Positions 1 to 6,831 of a stretch of 16,616 nt of DNA are shown here, one piece after another (positions within the stretch are counted from its first letter, which is position 1; each line of letters begins with the position of its first letter). The notes beneath the pieces were generated by a model. That model was not told the DNA's origin. It searched no databases and saw only the letters and a list, made by a program, of their open reading frames with translations. A program made the translations under genes and the position numbers. Source of the stretch: a bacterium (GTDB lineage: Bacteria > Chloroflexota > Dormibacteria > UBA8260 > Bog-877); contig JAJYWT010000085.1 in assembly GCA_021791345.1 (NCBI GenBank), positions 1 through 16,616 of the forward strand, written 5' to 3'.

Positions 1-1
1 G

Positions 2-205
2 CAGGCGCTCCGCGACCTCGATCAGCGCTTTCCCGGCTTTGCGGCGCGTCTGTTCGAGCCCTCCGGGGGCCTGCGCCACTTTGTCAACGTCTACCGGAAC
101 GACGAGGACATCCGGGCGTCCTCCGGGCTGAACACGCCCTTGCAGGCAGGTGACGACCTGAGCATCGTCCCCGCGGTGGCGGGCGGCCGGCTCCGCGACG
201 TCTGA
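2..205 (+). CDS. MoaD/ThiS/CysO-family ubiquitin-like sulfur carrier protein, 3' part only
   Basis: Open reading frame entering from the left edge; its start lies outside the window and 67 residues remain. The C-terminal half has the family pattern NDEDIR, then GL-x-TPL-x-GDDLSIVPAVAGG, closely like the MoaD/CysO end in which the terminal Gly-Gly is adenylated and thiocarboxylated. Such proteins carry sulfur for molybdopterin, thiamine, cysteine or tRNA thiolation. Here Gly-Gly is followed by five more residues (RLRDV), so a protease of the JAMM/Mec type would have to expose the diglycine before it could work; that step is inferred. It lies 11 bases upstream of the longest mnmA reading frame, so a shared transcript is likely. 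Family assignment is good. The exact acceptor (MoaE, CysM or a tRNA thiolase) cannot be told. Confidence 0.8.
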   Translation, partial: QALRDLDQRFPGFAARLFEPSGGLRHFVNVYRNDEDIRASSGLNTPLQAGDDLSIVPAVAGGRLRDV

Positions 206-216
206 GCGCGGTCCAG

Positions 217-1449
217 ATGGGCCCGGACCAGGTCCGGCTCCAAGCTGACGCGGCGGATCCTTCAAGTAGGGCGCGGGCGTTCCGCACAGAGGGCCCCGAC
301 TTCTCCGTGATTTCGGAGCGGGAACTGCAGTTCGCGCGGCGCGTCCCCCCGGGAGCCTGTGTGGCGGTGGCGATGAGTGGGGGGGTGGACAGCTCCGTGG
401 CGGCGGCGCTCTGCGTGGCGGCGGGGATCACGACCCTGGGCGTCACCATGCGCCTCTGGGGGAGCGAGGAGATGGAGCGCGGCGAGGGTGGCTGCTGCTC
501 CCTGGACGCGGTGGAGGATGCGCGCCGGGTCTGCGCCCGTTTGGGGATCCCCCATTACGTGCTCAACCTGCGCGACCATTTCGAACAGACCGTGATCGGC
601 GATTTCCTGGCCGAGTACCGGGTGGGGCGCACGCCCAACCCCTGCATCCGCTGTAACGAGACGATCAAGTTCAAGGAGCTGCTGCGGCGGGTGAGCGCGG
701 TCTCCGCCACCTACGTGGCGACCGGCCACTATGCCCGGATCGCGGTGACTGAGGACGGGGAGCTGGAGCTGCAGCGCGGATTGGACCGGCGCAAGGATCA
801 GTCCTACACCCTGTATCGCTGCGACCAGGCGGTGCTGGCCCGGACTCTGCTCCCCCTGGGCGAGTTGGAGAAGCCCCGCGTCCGGCAGCTCGCTCAGGAG
901 CTGGGCCTGGCCGTGGCCCGCAAGCCGGACAGCCAGGACCTCTGTTTCGTCGGGGGCCGCGACCACCGACTGCTCCTGGAGCGCGAGCTGGCGGGCCAGT
1001 TCGAGCCCGGTCCGGTGGTGGACGTCTCGGGTGAGCGGGTGGGCACGCACCGGGGGATCCCCTTCTACACCGTTGGTCAGCGCCACGGTTTGGGGGGAGA
1101 CAACAATTCCACCCGCGCGGAGCCACGGTACGTGGTGCGGCTTGACCCTGAGCGCAACCTGGTGGTGGTCGGTCCCCGTCGGGCGCTCGAGGTCAGATCC
1201 TGCCAGCTGACCCGCTGCTCGTACCCGGCTGCCAGCTCCCGGCTCGAGATGGAAGGCTCAGCCCAGGCGCGGGCGCATGCCGCGCCCGAGGCCGCCATCT
1301 GGCGGAGCGGGCCCGCAGGGGCGGCCGAGGTCGAATTCCGGCGTCCCCAGATCGGGATCGCTCCCGGACAATCCCTGGTCCTCTACGATGGGGATCGAGT
1401 GGTGGCGGGCGGGGAAGTGGCGGCGGTGGTGAGGGAAGGATTCGCTTGA
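217..1449 (+). CDS. mnmA: tRNA-specific 2-thiouridylase MnmA
   Basis: Cytoplasmic ATP-dependent enzyme that makes 2-thiouridine at wobble position 34 of Lys, Glu and Gln tRNAs. Numbered from the ATG at 217, the PP-loop SGGVDSS is at residues 54-60. The catalytic cysteine is Cys146 in NPCIRCN (E. coli Cys102 lies in NPDILCN), and the second active-site cysteine is Cys243 in DSQDLCF. Further family motifs are ATGHYARI, the tRNA-binding segment RRKDQSY (191-197) and VGQRHGLG. The C-terminal beta-barrel carries PGQSLVLYDGDRVVAGGE. The first 30 residues are not family-like, and no purine-rich ribosome site precedes 217. A GTG at 307, after AGAGGG at 288-293, would give 380 residues, nearer the usual 350-380, and may be the true start. 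The gene is probably co-transcribed with the sulfur carrier upstream and overlaps the next gene by TGATG. Confidence 0.96.
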   Translation: MGPDQVRLQADAADPSSRARAFRTEGPDFSVISERELQFARRVPPGACVAVAMSGGVDSSVAAALCVAAGITTLGVTMRLWGSEEMERGEGGCCSLDAVEDARRVCARLGIPHYVLNLRDHFEQTVIGDFLAEYRVGRTPNPCIRCNETIKFKELLRRVSAVSATYVATGHYARIAVTEDGELELQRGLDRRKDQSYTLYRCDQAVLARTLLPLGELEKPRVRQLAQELGLAVARKPDSQDLCFVGGRDHRLLLERELAGQFEPGPVVDVSGERVGTHRGIPFYTVGQRHGLGGDNNSTRAEPRYVVRLDPERNLVVVGPRRALEVRSCQLTRCSYPAASSRLEMEGSAQARAHAAPEAAIWRSGPAGAAEVEFRRPQIGIAPGQSLVLYDGDRVVAGGEVAAVVREGFA

Positions 1450-1781
1450 TGGCGTGGCCGGTGGAGGCGTTTCTGCTCATGGTCGCCCTGGCGGGCTGTC
1501 TGGCCGCCGCCGGTGCCCTGCAATTGGCCCGGCTCCTGCACAGTGTGCCCCTGGCGATCTCCGGGCTCGCCATCATCGCCAGCCTCCTGGCCGAGGTGGG
1601 TCAGCTCAACGGTGACTTTGGGGGCGCATCAGGTAATGGGGTCGGTCTCTTGACCATCGTCTTCGGGGGCATCGCGCTGGCGGCGGTCGCGGTCTACCTG
1701 CTCCTGCCTCCGCCGGAGCGGCAGGTGCCCGCGATCCAGCTCTTGACCGGTCCGGCCGCCAACCCAGACAGCGAGGCCTGA
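1449..1781 (+). CDS. Small three-helix membrane protein, weakly NuoK-like
   Basis: 110-residue hydrophobic protein. Its ATG shares one base with the mnmA stop (TGATG), and a good ribosome site, AGGGAAGGA at 1432-1440, sits eight bases before it, which decides this start over the TTG at 1446. Three membrane segments are visible at about residues 5-25, 33-52 and 66-86, followed by a polar tail. Length, helix count and spacing match NuoK/MrpC proteins. The pattern GALQLARLL...ISGLAIIASLL can be laid against the NuoK pattern Gly-x-x-Gly-x-x-x-Arg-Arg...Gly-x-Glu-Leu-x-Leu-Asn, but the conserved glutamates are missing, so homology is uncertain. It lies in the same run as a second small membrane protein and a prenyl synthase, upstream of the J-K-L-M-N-like cluster. 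No function is claimed. Confidence 0.65.
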   Translation: MAWPVEAFLLMVALAGCLAAAGALQLARLLHSVPLAISGLAIIASLLAEVGQLNGDFGGASGNGVGLLTIVFGGIALAAVAVYLLLPPPERQVPAIQLLTGPAANPDSEA

Positions 1782-1787
1782 GCGGCG

Positions 1788-2075
1788 ATGCTGGCCGCGG
1801 TGCTCGGGGTGATAGCGGCCGCCTTGGTGGTCGTTCTGGGAGCTGTGGCTCCGGATCCAGGGATGCGGCAGCGCGCCGAGCGCCGCCTGAACAGCCCCAG
1901 GCTCCTCCTGGCCGGCCCTGGGGCGGTCGTGTTCGTGCTCTTGCTGCTGGCGGTCCTGCTCGGAAGTGGGGCAGCTCGAGCGGGCGGGATGGTGATATTG
2001 CTGGTCGCCGCGCTGGTGATCCTGATCGGACTCGCCGCGGCGTGGTCATGGCTGCGCCTGCAGATCGCGGGCTGA
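1788..2075 (+). CDS. Small membrane protein of unknown function
   Basis: 95-residue, strongly hydrophobic protein, not recognised. Membrane segments appear at about residues 2-21, 41-60 and 64-86. A basic cytoplasmic-looking loop (MRQRAERR) lies between the first two, with Trp/Arg (WSWLRLQ) at the C-terminus. It begins six bases after the preceding stop, with GAGG at 1772-1775 as a possible ribosome site. Its stop overlaps the ATG of the prenyl synthase gene (TGATG at 2073-2077), so translation is probably coupled to that enzyme. Position suggests a membrane partner of the prenyl synthase or of the Nuo-like proteins further downstream; that is inference only. The uninterrupted frame within a tightly packed gene run supports it being a real gene. 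Confidence 0.65.
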   Translation: MLAAVLGVIAAALVVVLGAVAPDPGMRQRAERRLNSPRLLLAGPGAVVFVLLLLAVLLGSGAARAGGMVILLVAALVILIGLAAAWSWLRLQIAG

Positions 2076-3622
2076 TGGCCGTCGATCCGCGCGCCGCCGC
2101 CCTGGAGTCCACCGGGGATCCGGACCTGCCGGCGCGGCTGGTCGCGGTCCGGGCCGCCGAGGGCGAAACCAGAGACCTCGTCGCCCATGTTGGGTGGGCC
2201 GACGCGATCCAACCGTCGCAGCCGATGGGTCTTCCGGCGCGGATGACCCTTAGGGCGGCCCGGGCCCGAGGGGGGGACGGACTCTCCGCGGTCCCAGCCG
2301 CCGCCGCCGCCGAGCTCACCCAGCGCGCGTTGGAGTGGCACGCCGCGGCTGCCGCCGGGCAGCAGCCGGTCGGGCTGGGCACCCTGGCCGGGGACTACTG
2401 CCTTGCCCAGGCCGCCGCGGCGCTCTCGGCTTATGCCGACGTCGACCTGGAGGCGGCGCTGTCGGACGGTGTGACCGAGGCGGGCAGCGCCCTCCTGAGT
2501 ACCGGCAACGCGCAGGTGGCATCGCGTCGGCTCCTGCCCGCGTGCGGGCTGTCTGGAGCCCGGACGGCCCGACTGCCCGGTTCTGACCAGGCGCGCTGGT
2601 GGCGGGCCGGCAGGCTGCTGGCCGGTGCGGTGCCGGTGGTGGGGGCCGGGCATTCCCCAGCGCTGCGGCGGCTGCTGGCTACCGACGATCCGCTCGAGGC
2701 CCGGCTGGGTCAGGTGCTCGCGACCGACCCCGAGCCGGTGGCGGGCCCGATGGCGACTCTGCTGGGGGCGGGGGGCAAGCGCATCCGGGCCCGGCTGGTA
2801 ATGCTGACTGGGGAGATCGGCGGCAGGTTTCGGCCCGACCATCTCCTGCAGGCCGCCGCCGCCATGGAACTGCTGCACGCGGCCACCCTGTGCCACGATG
2901 ATCTGGTCGATGGGGCCGCATCCCGACGGGGAGCCCCAACCGTCGCCTCCATGTCCGGCCCGCTGGTCGCCCTCGGGGTTGGCGACTACTACCTGGGGCG
3001 GTCGTCCGGGCTGGTGGCGCGCCTGGGCGATCCGCGCATCTCTCGCCATTTCACCAATGCTCTGGTCGAGATCGCCGACGGGCAGCTGCGCGAGCTCGAC
3101 CGCCGCTCGGTCTGGTCCGGGGAGCTGGCGCCCTATGTGCGGGTGGCCCAGCTCAAGACCGGTGCCCTGCTGGCCGCCTGCTGCGCCATTGGGGCCGTGT
3201 CCGGCGGGGCTTCGCGGCGCCAGGTCCACGCCGTCACCAGGTTCGCTCGCAAGTTGGGCCTTGCCTTCCAGGGTATCGACGACTGCCTCGACTTCAGCGA
3301 TCCCGGGCGGACGGGCAAGCCCGCCGGCATCGACCTGGCGCAGGGCATCTGTGGCCTGCCGCTGGTTTGCGCCCTTCGCGGGCCGCAGCGGCGGCTGGTG
3401 CGTCGGAAGTTGCAGCTGATGGAGCTGGCGGAGCCCGCCGAAGCGGCCGGTCTCCGCACGGAAATCCTGAGCTTGGTGCGGGACAGCGGGGCGCTGGCCA
3501 CCGCCCGCACGGTCGCCGACGGGTGGAGCTCGGAGGCTCTGGCCAGCCTGGTGGCGCTGCCCCTGAACGTTCGTCTTCGCATCGAGCGGTTCGCGGACCG
3601 CCTGATCCTGCGCGATCGCTGA
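2075..3622 (+). CDS. trans-Polyprenyl diphosphate synthase with a degenerate duplicated N-terminal domain
   Basis: 515-residue protein; about 320-350 is usual for the family. The catalytic half starts near residue 205. It has GGKRIRAR (233-240), the first aspartate-rich motif DDLVD (275-279) followed by SRRG, GDYYLG (303-308), IADGQLREL, the KTGALLAACC helix and a second aspartate motif DDCLD (402-406). The usual GKxTLP after the second motif reads GICGLP (424-429), so a conserved lysine is lost. Residues about 54-140 echo the catalytic half: LPARMTLRA resembles IRARLVMLT, AAAAAELTQRALEWHAAAAAG matches the helix carrying DDLVD with alanines in place of aspartates, and LAGDYCLAQ resembles GVGDYYLGR. 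The likely role is making the isoprenoid tail of a respiratory quinone or another lipid. The ATG at 2075 is chosen over the GTG at 2042 because of stop-start overlap. Confidence 0.88.
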   Translation: MAVDPRAAALESTGDPDLPARLVAVRAAEGETRDLVAHVGWADAIQPSQPMGLPARMTLRAARARGGDGLSAVPAAAAAELTQRALEWHAAAAAGQQPVGLGTLAGDYCLAQAAAALSAYADVDLEAALSDGVTEAGSALLSTGNAQVASRRLLPACGLSGARTARLPGSDQARWWRAGRLLAGAVPVVGAGHSPALRRLLATDDPLEARLGQVLATDPEPVAGPMATLLGAGGKRIRARLVMLTGEIGGRFRPDHLLQAAAAMELLHAATLCHDDLVDGAASRRGAPTVASMSGPLVALGVGDYYLGRSSGLVARLGDPRISRHFTNALVEIADGQLRELDRRSVWSGELAPYVRVAQLKTGALLAACCAIGAVSGGASRRQVHAVTRFARKLGLAFQGIDDCLDFSDPGRTGKPAGIDLAQGICGLPLVCALRGPQRRLVRRKLQLMELAEPAEAAGLRTEILSLVRDSGALATARTVADGWSSEALASLVALPLNVRLRIERFADRLILRDR

Positions 3623-3741
3623 GTGGGGATCGCCCGGCCGGACCGCGATCTCGGTCCCATAAAATGACCGGCCGTGCCCCTATCACGCCCGGTCCGGCCC
3701 GTCCCGACTCTCGCCGGCTCCCCTGAGATGCCCGGATACTG
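3623..3741 (+). promoter_or_regulatory. Intergenic gap with a possible promoter before the Nuo-like cluster
   Basis: This 119-base gap is the only sizeable break between the prenyl synthase gene and the J-like gene. TAAAAT at 3660-3665 is an AT-rich -10-like hexamer standing out in GC-rich DNA, but I find no matching -35 hexamer 16-18 bases upstream. Transcription of the Nuo-like genes may start here, or may run through from mnmA. Confidence 0.25.
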
Positions 3742-4350
3742 GTGGTTGCGGTGATCGCGACCGCGGTGCTGGGCGGCATCGCCGTGGGGGCCGGGATCCT
3801 GGTGGTGGCGCGACGGGACAGATCGGCGCAGATGCTGGCCCTTTTGGTGGCCATGGTGGCGCTGGCGCTGGCGATGGCGGTCGCCGGCGCTGTGCTTCCG
3901 GCGATCGGGATTCTGCTCGCCGGCGGTGTGGGAGGCGGCCTCGTGCTGGCGCCTCTACGCCTGACCGCGCCCGCAGCGCGCGTCAACCGGCTCCGGCTAC
4001 CGCTCGCCGTTGAGGCGGCCGTGGCGGTCTTCGTGGTGGCCCTGCTCGTGGCGGTGGGGGTGGCCGCCCGGTCGAGCTTCCGCAGTTCCAGTCGCTCCGA
4101 GCCCAGTCTCATCACCGTGGGGCACCAGGTTGTGCTCGGAGCCGGTGTGCCCGTCCTGGGGCTGGTGCTGGTGGCGGCGACCGTGCTGGTCGGCGCTGCG
4201 GCCCTGGTGGGCAGAGATCGCCGCGAGGCGGCCGAGGACCAGGCCGAGGCTCAGCGGCAGCGCCGTCTGGCTGAGCAGCAGCGCAGGAATCGCCAGCGGG
4301 CCGCGGCTCGAGAGGCGGCTCGACGGGCACGCCGCGGAGTCCGCGGATGA
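3742..4350 (+). CDS. NuoJ-like membrane protein with an arginine-rich C-terminal tail
   Basis: 202 residues starting at GTG 3742; an in-frame stop at 3724 limits longer forms. Five membrane segments are predicted near residues 4-22, 30-50, 55-72, 87-107 and 133-155. Number, size and position before a NuoK-like gene match NADH-quinone oxidoreductase subunit J. The third segment, GILLAGGVGGGLVLAP, sits where NuoJ has its conserved YVGAVMVLFLF helix with the pi-bulge, but the Tyr and the aromatic residues are absent. Residues 158-202 form a charged helix with 16 Arg against 7 acidic residues, which is not part of ordinary NuoJ. Its stop overlaps the next start (ATGA), so the two proteins are probably made together. 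The call rests on fold and gene order; sequence similarity is weak. Confidence 0.65.
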   Translation: MVAVIATAVLGGIAVGAGILVVARRDRSAQMLALLVAMVALALAMAVAGAVLPAIGILLAGGVGGGLVLAPLRLTAPAARVNRLRLPLAVEAAVAVFVVALLVAVGVAARSSFRSSSRSEPSLITVGHQVVLGAGVPVLGLVLVAATVLVGAAALVGRDRREAAEDQAEAQRQRRLAEQQRRNRQRAAAREAARRARRGVRG

Positions 4351-4784
4351 GCGGAACCGCTGCGAGCCTGCTGGTTACCTCGTGCGGCCTGCTGGGGCTG
4401 ACGACGTTCATCCTGCTCCACCGCCGGGACGCCTTCGGCGCGGTGGCCGGGGTGCTGATCGGCTTTTCCGGGCTGGCGACGGCCTTGGTGGGCTTTGCGG
4501 CCACCGCTCCCACTCCCGCTGCGGCCGCTCAACTGCAGGCCTACGCCGTCGTGGTGGAGGTGATCGGAGTGCTGTGCGCGGCGGTGGGCTCGGCGCTGGC
4601 GGTGGTGCTGTGGCGCCGTGCCCAATCGGACTCGCTGGTGGGAGTCCCGGTTGCCTTTGAGTCGGCCGCCGTGGCCGCGGAGCCCCCGGCACCGCTCGAG
4701 GAGGCGGCTCCGGAACCGGCAGATCCGGTGGGCTCCCCCGACTCCGCACCGGGCGAAGACGTCCCTGACGACGAGGGCGGCTGA
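4347..4784 (+). CDS. NuoK-like membrane protein with an acidic C-terminal tail
   Basis: 145 residues; NuoK is usually about 100. Three membrane segments lie near residues 5-24, 29-51 and 66-89. The pattern GLLGLTTFILLHRRDAFG resembles the NuoK opening Gly-Leu-x-Gly-x-x-x-Arg-Arg-Asn. The third helix, ending VGSALAVVLWRR, resembles the NuoK close VGLAIIVLLFRR. The two buried glutamates of NuoK that line the proton path appear lost: the second-helix site reads GFSGL, and the third-helix site aligns with Cys77. Glu71 lies about six residues earlier and could be a relocated acid. Residues 105-145 are Pro/Ala-rich with 12 acidic and no basic residues. The gene is coupled to the J-like gene by ATGA, and the L-like gene follows at once. 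Confidence 0.65.
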   Translation: MSGTAASLLVTSCGLLGLTTFILLHRRDAFGAVAGVLIGFSGLATALVGFAATAPTPAAAAQLQAYAVVVEVIGVLCAAVGSALAVVLWRRAQSDSLVGVPVAFESAAVAAEPPAPLEEAAPEPADPVGSPDSAPGEDVPDDEGG

Positions 4785-4785
4785 G

Positions 4786-6831
4786 GTGCAGATCTTCGAC
4801 GCGGCGTGGGCGCTGCTGCTGCTCCCGATCGCCGGGGTCGGGGCGAGCTACCTGGCCGAGACCCGGCGGGGGGCGGCGATGGCGGTCGCGGTGACGGCCT
4901 GGCTGACCCTGCTGGTGGCTCTGATCGCGCTGGGGGCGAGTGTCCACGCCCTGCCCCAGACCCACCAGTCAACCCTGGCCTTCTGGACGTTCCCGGTGAC
5001 CCAGACTCCCTTCAACTCGGCCGCCACCACCCTGCTCTCGCCCACCTTCCAGGTGGGCGTTGGCTACGCCGCCACCCCCGGCGCGCTGGTGCTGGAGGTC
5101 GCGGTGGCCCTCGCGGTGGCGTTGGGGCAGACCCAGCTGATGAGCCAGCTGCGCAGTGACCCCAGGCTCCCCACCCTGATGCGGCTGACAGGTGTCCTCA
5201 GCTTCGGCGCTGTCCTCCTCATCATGGCCCCGGGTTTGTTCCAGACCCTGCTGGGGTTCGAGCTCTGCGGTCTGGCCGCCGCCCTCACCATCGGCAGCGG
5301 CCTGGGAGAGGACGCCGGGAGGATGGCGCGCCGCACCTACCTGGTCTGGCGGGGAGGGGCCCTGGCGCTGCTGCTGGCCGTGGTATTCCTGTATGTCAAG
5401 TTCTCCGGGGCGATCGAGGTCGCGGCCACCAACGTCCACCACAAGGGCCCGGCCATCAGTCCCTACGGCCTCAACCTGAGCTCCCTGGCCGCGATGCTCC
5501 GTCTGGCTGTGAGGGGCCAGGTCCACGGCGTCGGGGGCAGGAGTCTGACCCTGGCCGGAGCGCTCATTCTGGTCGCCGCGGCCTGCGCCTGTGGAGCAGT
5601 TCCGCTTCACTTCCTGTGGCGTGGCCTGACCCGGGCACCGGGCGCCGGCGCCGCCGTCCTGACCTCGATCGTGGGCGTGGCGGTTGGCACGGCGCTGCTG
5701 CTGGAGGCGTTTCCCCTGTTGTCGGTGGCAGCCGGAGTGCTGCCGGCGCTGACCACCCTGGCTGCGGTGAGCGCGGTGGTCACCGCCGCGCTGGCCGTCA
5801 GGGAGCACGATCTGCGGCGCTTCGGAGCCATGGTGGTGGCCAGCCTTTCCGGCCTGGTCCTGGTCGGGTTCGGCCTGGGGTCGCCGGCGGCAGCGCTGGC
5901 GCTGGCTACCTCCGGCGTCGTGACTGCAGTCGTGCTGGTTGGAGCGCTGAGCCATCTGACCCGCGACCTGCGGGTGGCCCGGATGGACCGGCTGGGGCCG
6001 GCATGGCGTAATGCGCGTTCGGCGGTGGTGGTCCTGCTCGGAGCTCTGGTGGCGGCCGCGGGCCTGGTGGGAGCGGGAGGCTTCTTCGGACGCACCGCGA
6101 TCCTGGCCGCCGCGGTTTCGGGTCCCGGAGCTGGATTCCCTGAGCCGGGCTCGCCCGAGAGGGTCGTCGGAGCGGTGGGGGTCCTGCTGACCTCGATCCT
6201 CTTGGCTGCGGCCTGCGGTCGGGTGGCCGCCTTTGCGGTGAAGGGCCAGGAGCCGACTGACCCGCGTGAGGCCAGGGAGGCGCGCCGCCACTTCAACCAG
6301 TGGCGTCCGGGCGGCCAGCTCCCGGTTCTTCAGGCCGGTGCCGTGGTCGCGCTCCTCAGCGGGCTGGTGAGCCTACCCGCGGTTCGCTGGGGGGTAGGGC
6401 CGCTCCTGGCTGCGAAGTCGGAGCCGACCGCCCTGGGATTCAGCGGACTGTCGCTCGCGCTGATCGTCGTGGTTCCTCTGCTGGCGGCTGCAGCCGGCTT
6501 TGCGCTGGCGCCGGTCGTCGGGCGCTCGACGGCGGACTCCGCCTGGCTCCCGTGGCTGGACGGGACGGCGCTGCTGTCAGGCTTGGAGGCGGGCTTGGTG
6601 GGTTGGCCGGGCCGGGCCCTGGTCGCTCTAACCGGCCGGGTGGTGGATCCCGTCCTCGACTCCGCGGCTGCCACCTGGGAACAGCTCATCCAGTGGGAGC
6701 CCAGGAGCAGCTGGCCCTGGCTGAGCCCCGGCGTGGGCTCGAGCGCTGCCGCCCTGGCGGTGATCGCGCTGGCGGCCGGAGTGGCCGTCTGGCTGGGCGC
6801 CTTCCACCCCGGCGGAGTGGGGAGCCCGTAG
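4786..6831 (+). CDS. NuoL-like antiporter-fold membrane protein lacking the usual pumping lysines
   Basis: 681 residues from GTG 4786, one base after the K-like stop, with GAGGG at 4773-4777 as ribosome site. A polytopic protein of more than 14 hydrophobic segments, a little longer than usual NuoL. GFELCG (157-162) matches the NuoL WEGVG motif and keeps the glutamate. ACGAVPLHFLWRGLTRAPG (268-286) matches the KSAQ-x-P-x-H-x-WLPDAM-x-APTP segment, with the channel lysine changed to alanine and the following HAATMV helix reading TSIVGV. REHDLRR (339-345) matches the D-I-K-R loop. SGVVTAVVLV (376-385) matches HAFFKALLFL, with lysine replaced by threonine. The fold is therefore retained while most proton-transfer residues are gone. 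An MrpA-like assignment is possible, but the J-K-L-M-N order argues for a Nuo relative. Confidence 0.75.
   Translation: MQIFDAAWALLLLPIAGVGASYLAETRRGAAMAVAVTAWLTLLVALIALGASVHALPQTHQSTLAFWTFPVTQTPFNSAATTLLSPTFQVGVGYAATPGALVLEVAVALAVALGQTQLMSQLRSDPRLPTLMRLTGVLSFGAVLLIMAPGLFQTLLGFELCGLAAALTIGSGLGEDAGRMARRTYLVWRGGALALLLAVVFLYVKFSGAIEVAATNVHHKGPAISPYGLNLSSLAAMLRLAVRGQVHGVGGRSLTLAGALILVAAACACGAVPLHFLWRGLTRAPGAGAAVLTSIVGVAVGTALLLEAFPLLSVAAGVLPALTTLAAVSAVVTAALAVREHDLRRFGAMVVASLSGLVLVGFGLGSPAAALALATSGVVTAVVLVGALSHLTRDLRVARMDRLGPAWRNARSAVVVLLGALVAAAGLVGAGGFFGRTAILAAAVSGPGAGFPEPGSPERVVGAVGVLLTSILLAAACGRVAAFAVKGQEPTDPREAREARRHFNQWRPGGQLPVLQAGAVVALLSGLVSLPAVRWGVGPLLAAKSEPTALGFSGLSLALIVVVPLLAAAAGFALAPVVGRSTADSAWLPWLDGTALLSGLEAGLVGWPGRALVALTGRVVDPVLDSAAATWEQLIQWEPRSSWPWLSPGVGSSAAALAVIALAAGVAVWLGAFHPGGVGSP

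Noticed and set aside
1694..3229. Long minus-strand open frame (511 codons)
   Set aside because: It is antisense to the prenyl synthase, gives a low-complexity Arg/Gly/Pro/Gln-rich protein and matches no family. It is a product of high GC at third codon positions.
4618..4785. Upstream extension of the L-like protein
   Set aside because: It would overlap the K-like gene by 167 bases with a non-hydrophobic, Arg/Pro-rich segment. GTG 4786, with a good ribosome site and immediately after the stop, fits better.
4969..6291. Long minus-strand open frame (440 codons) opposite the L-like gene
   Set aside because: Gln/Arg/His/Gly-rich composition typical of antisense of a membrane-protein gene; no motifs.
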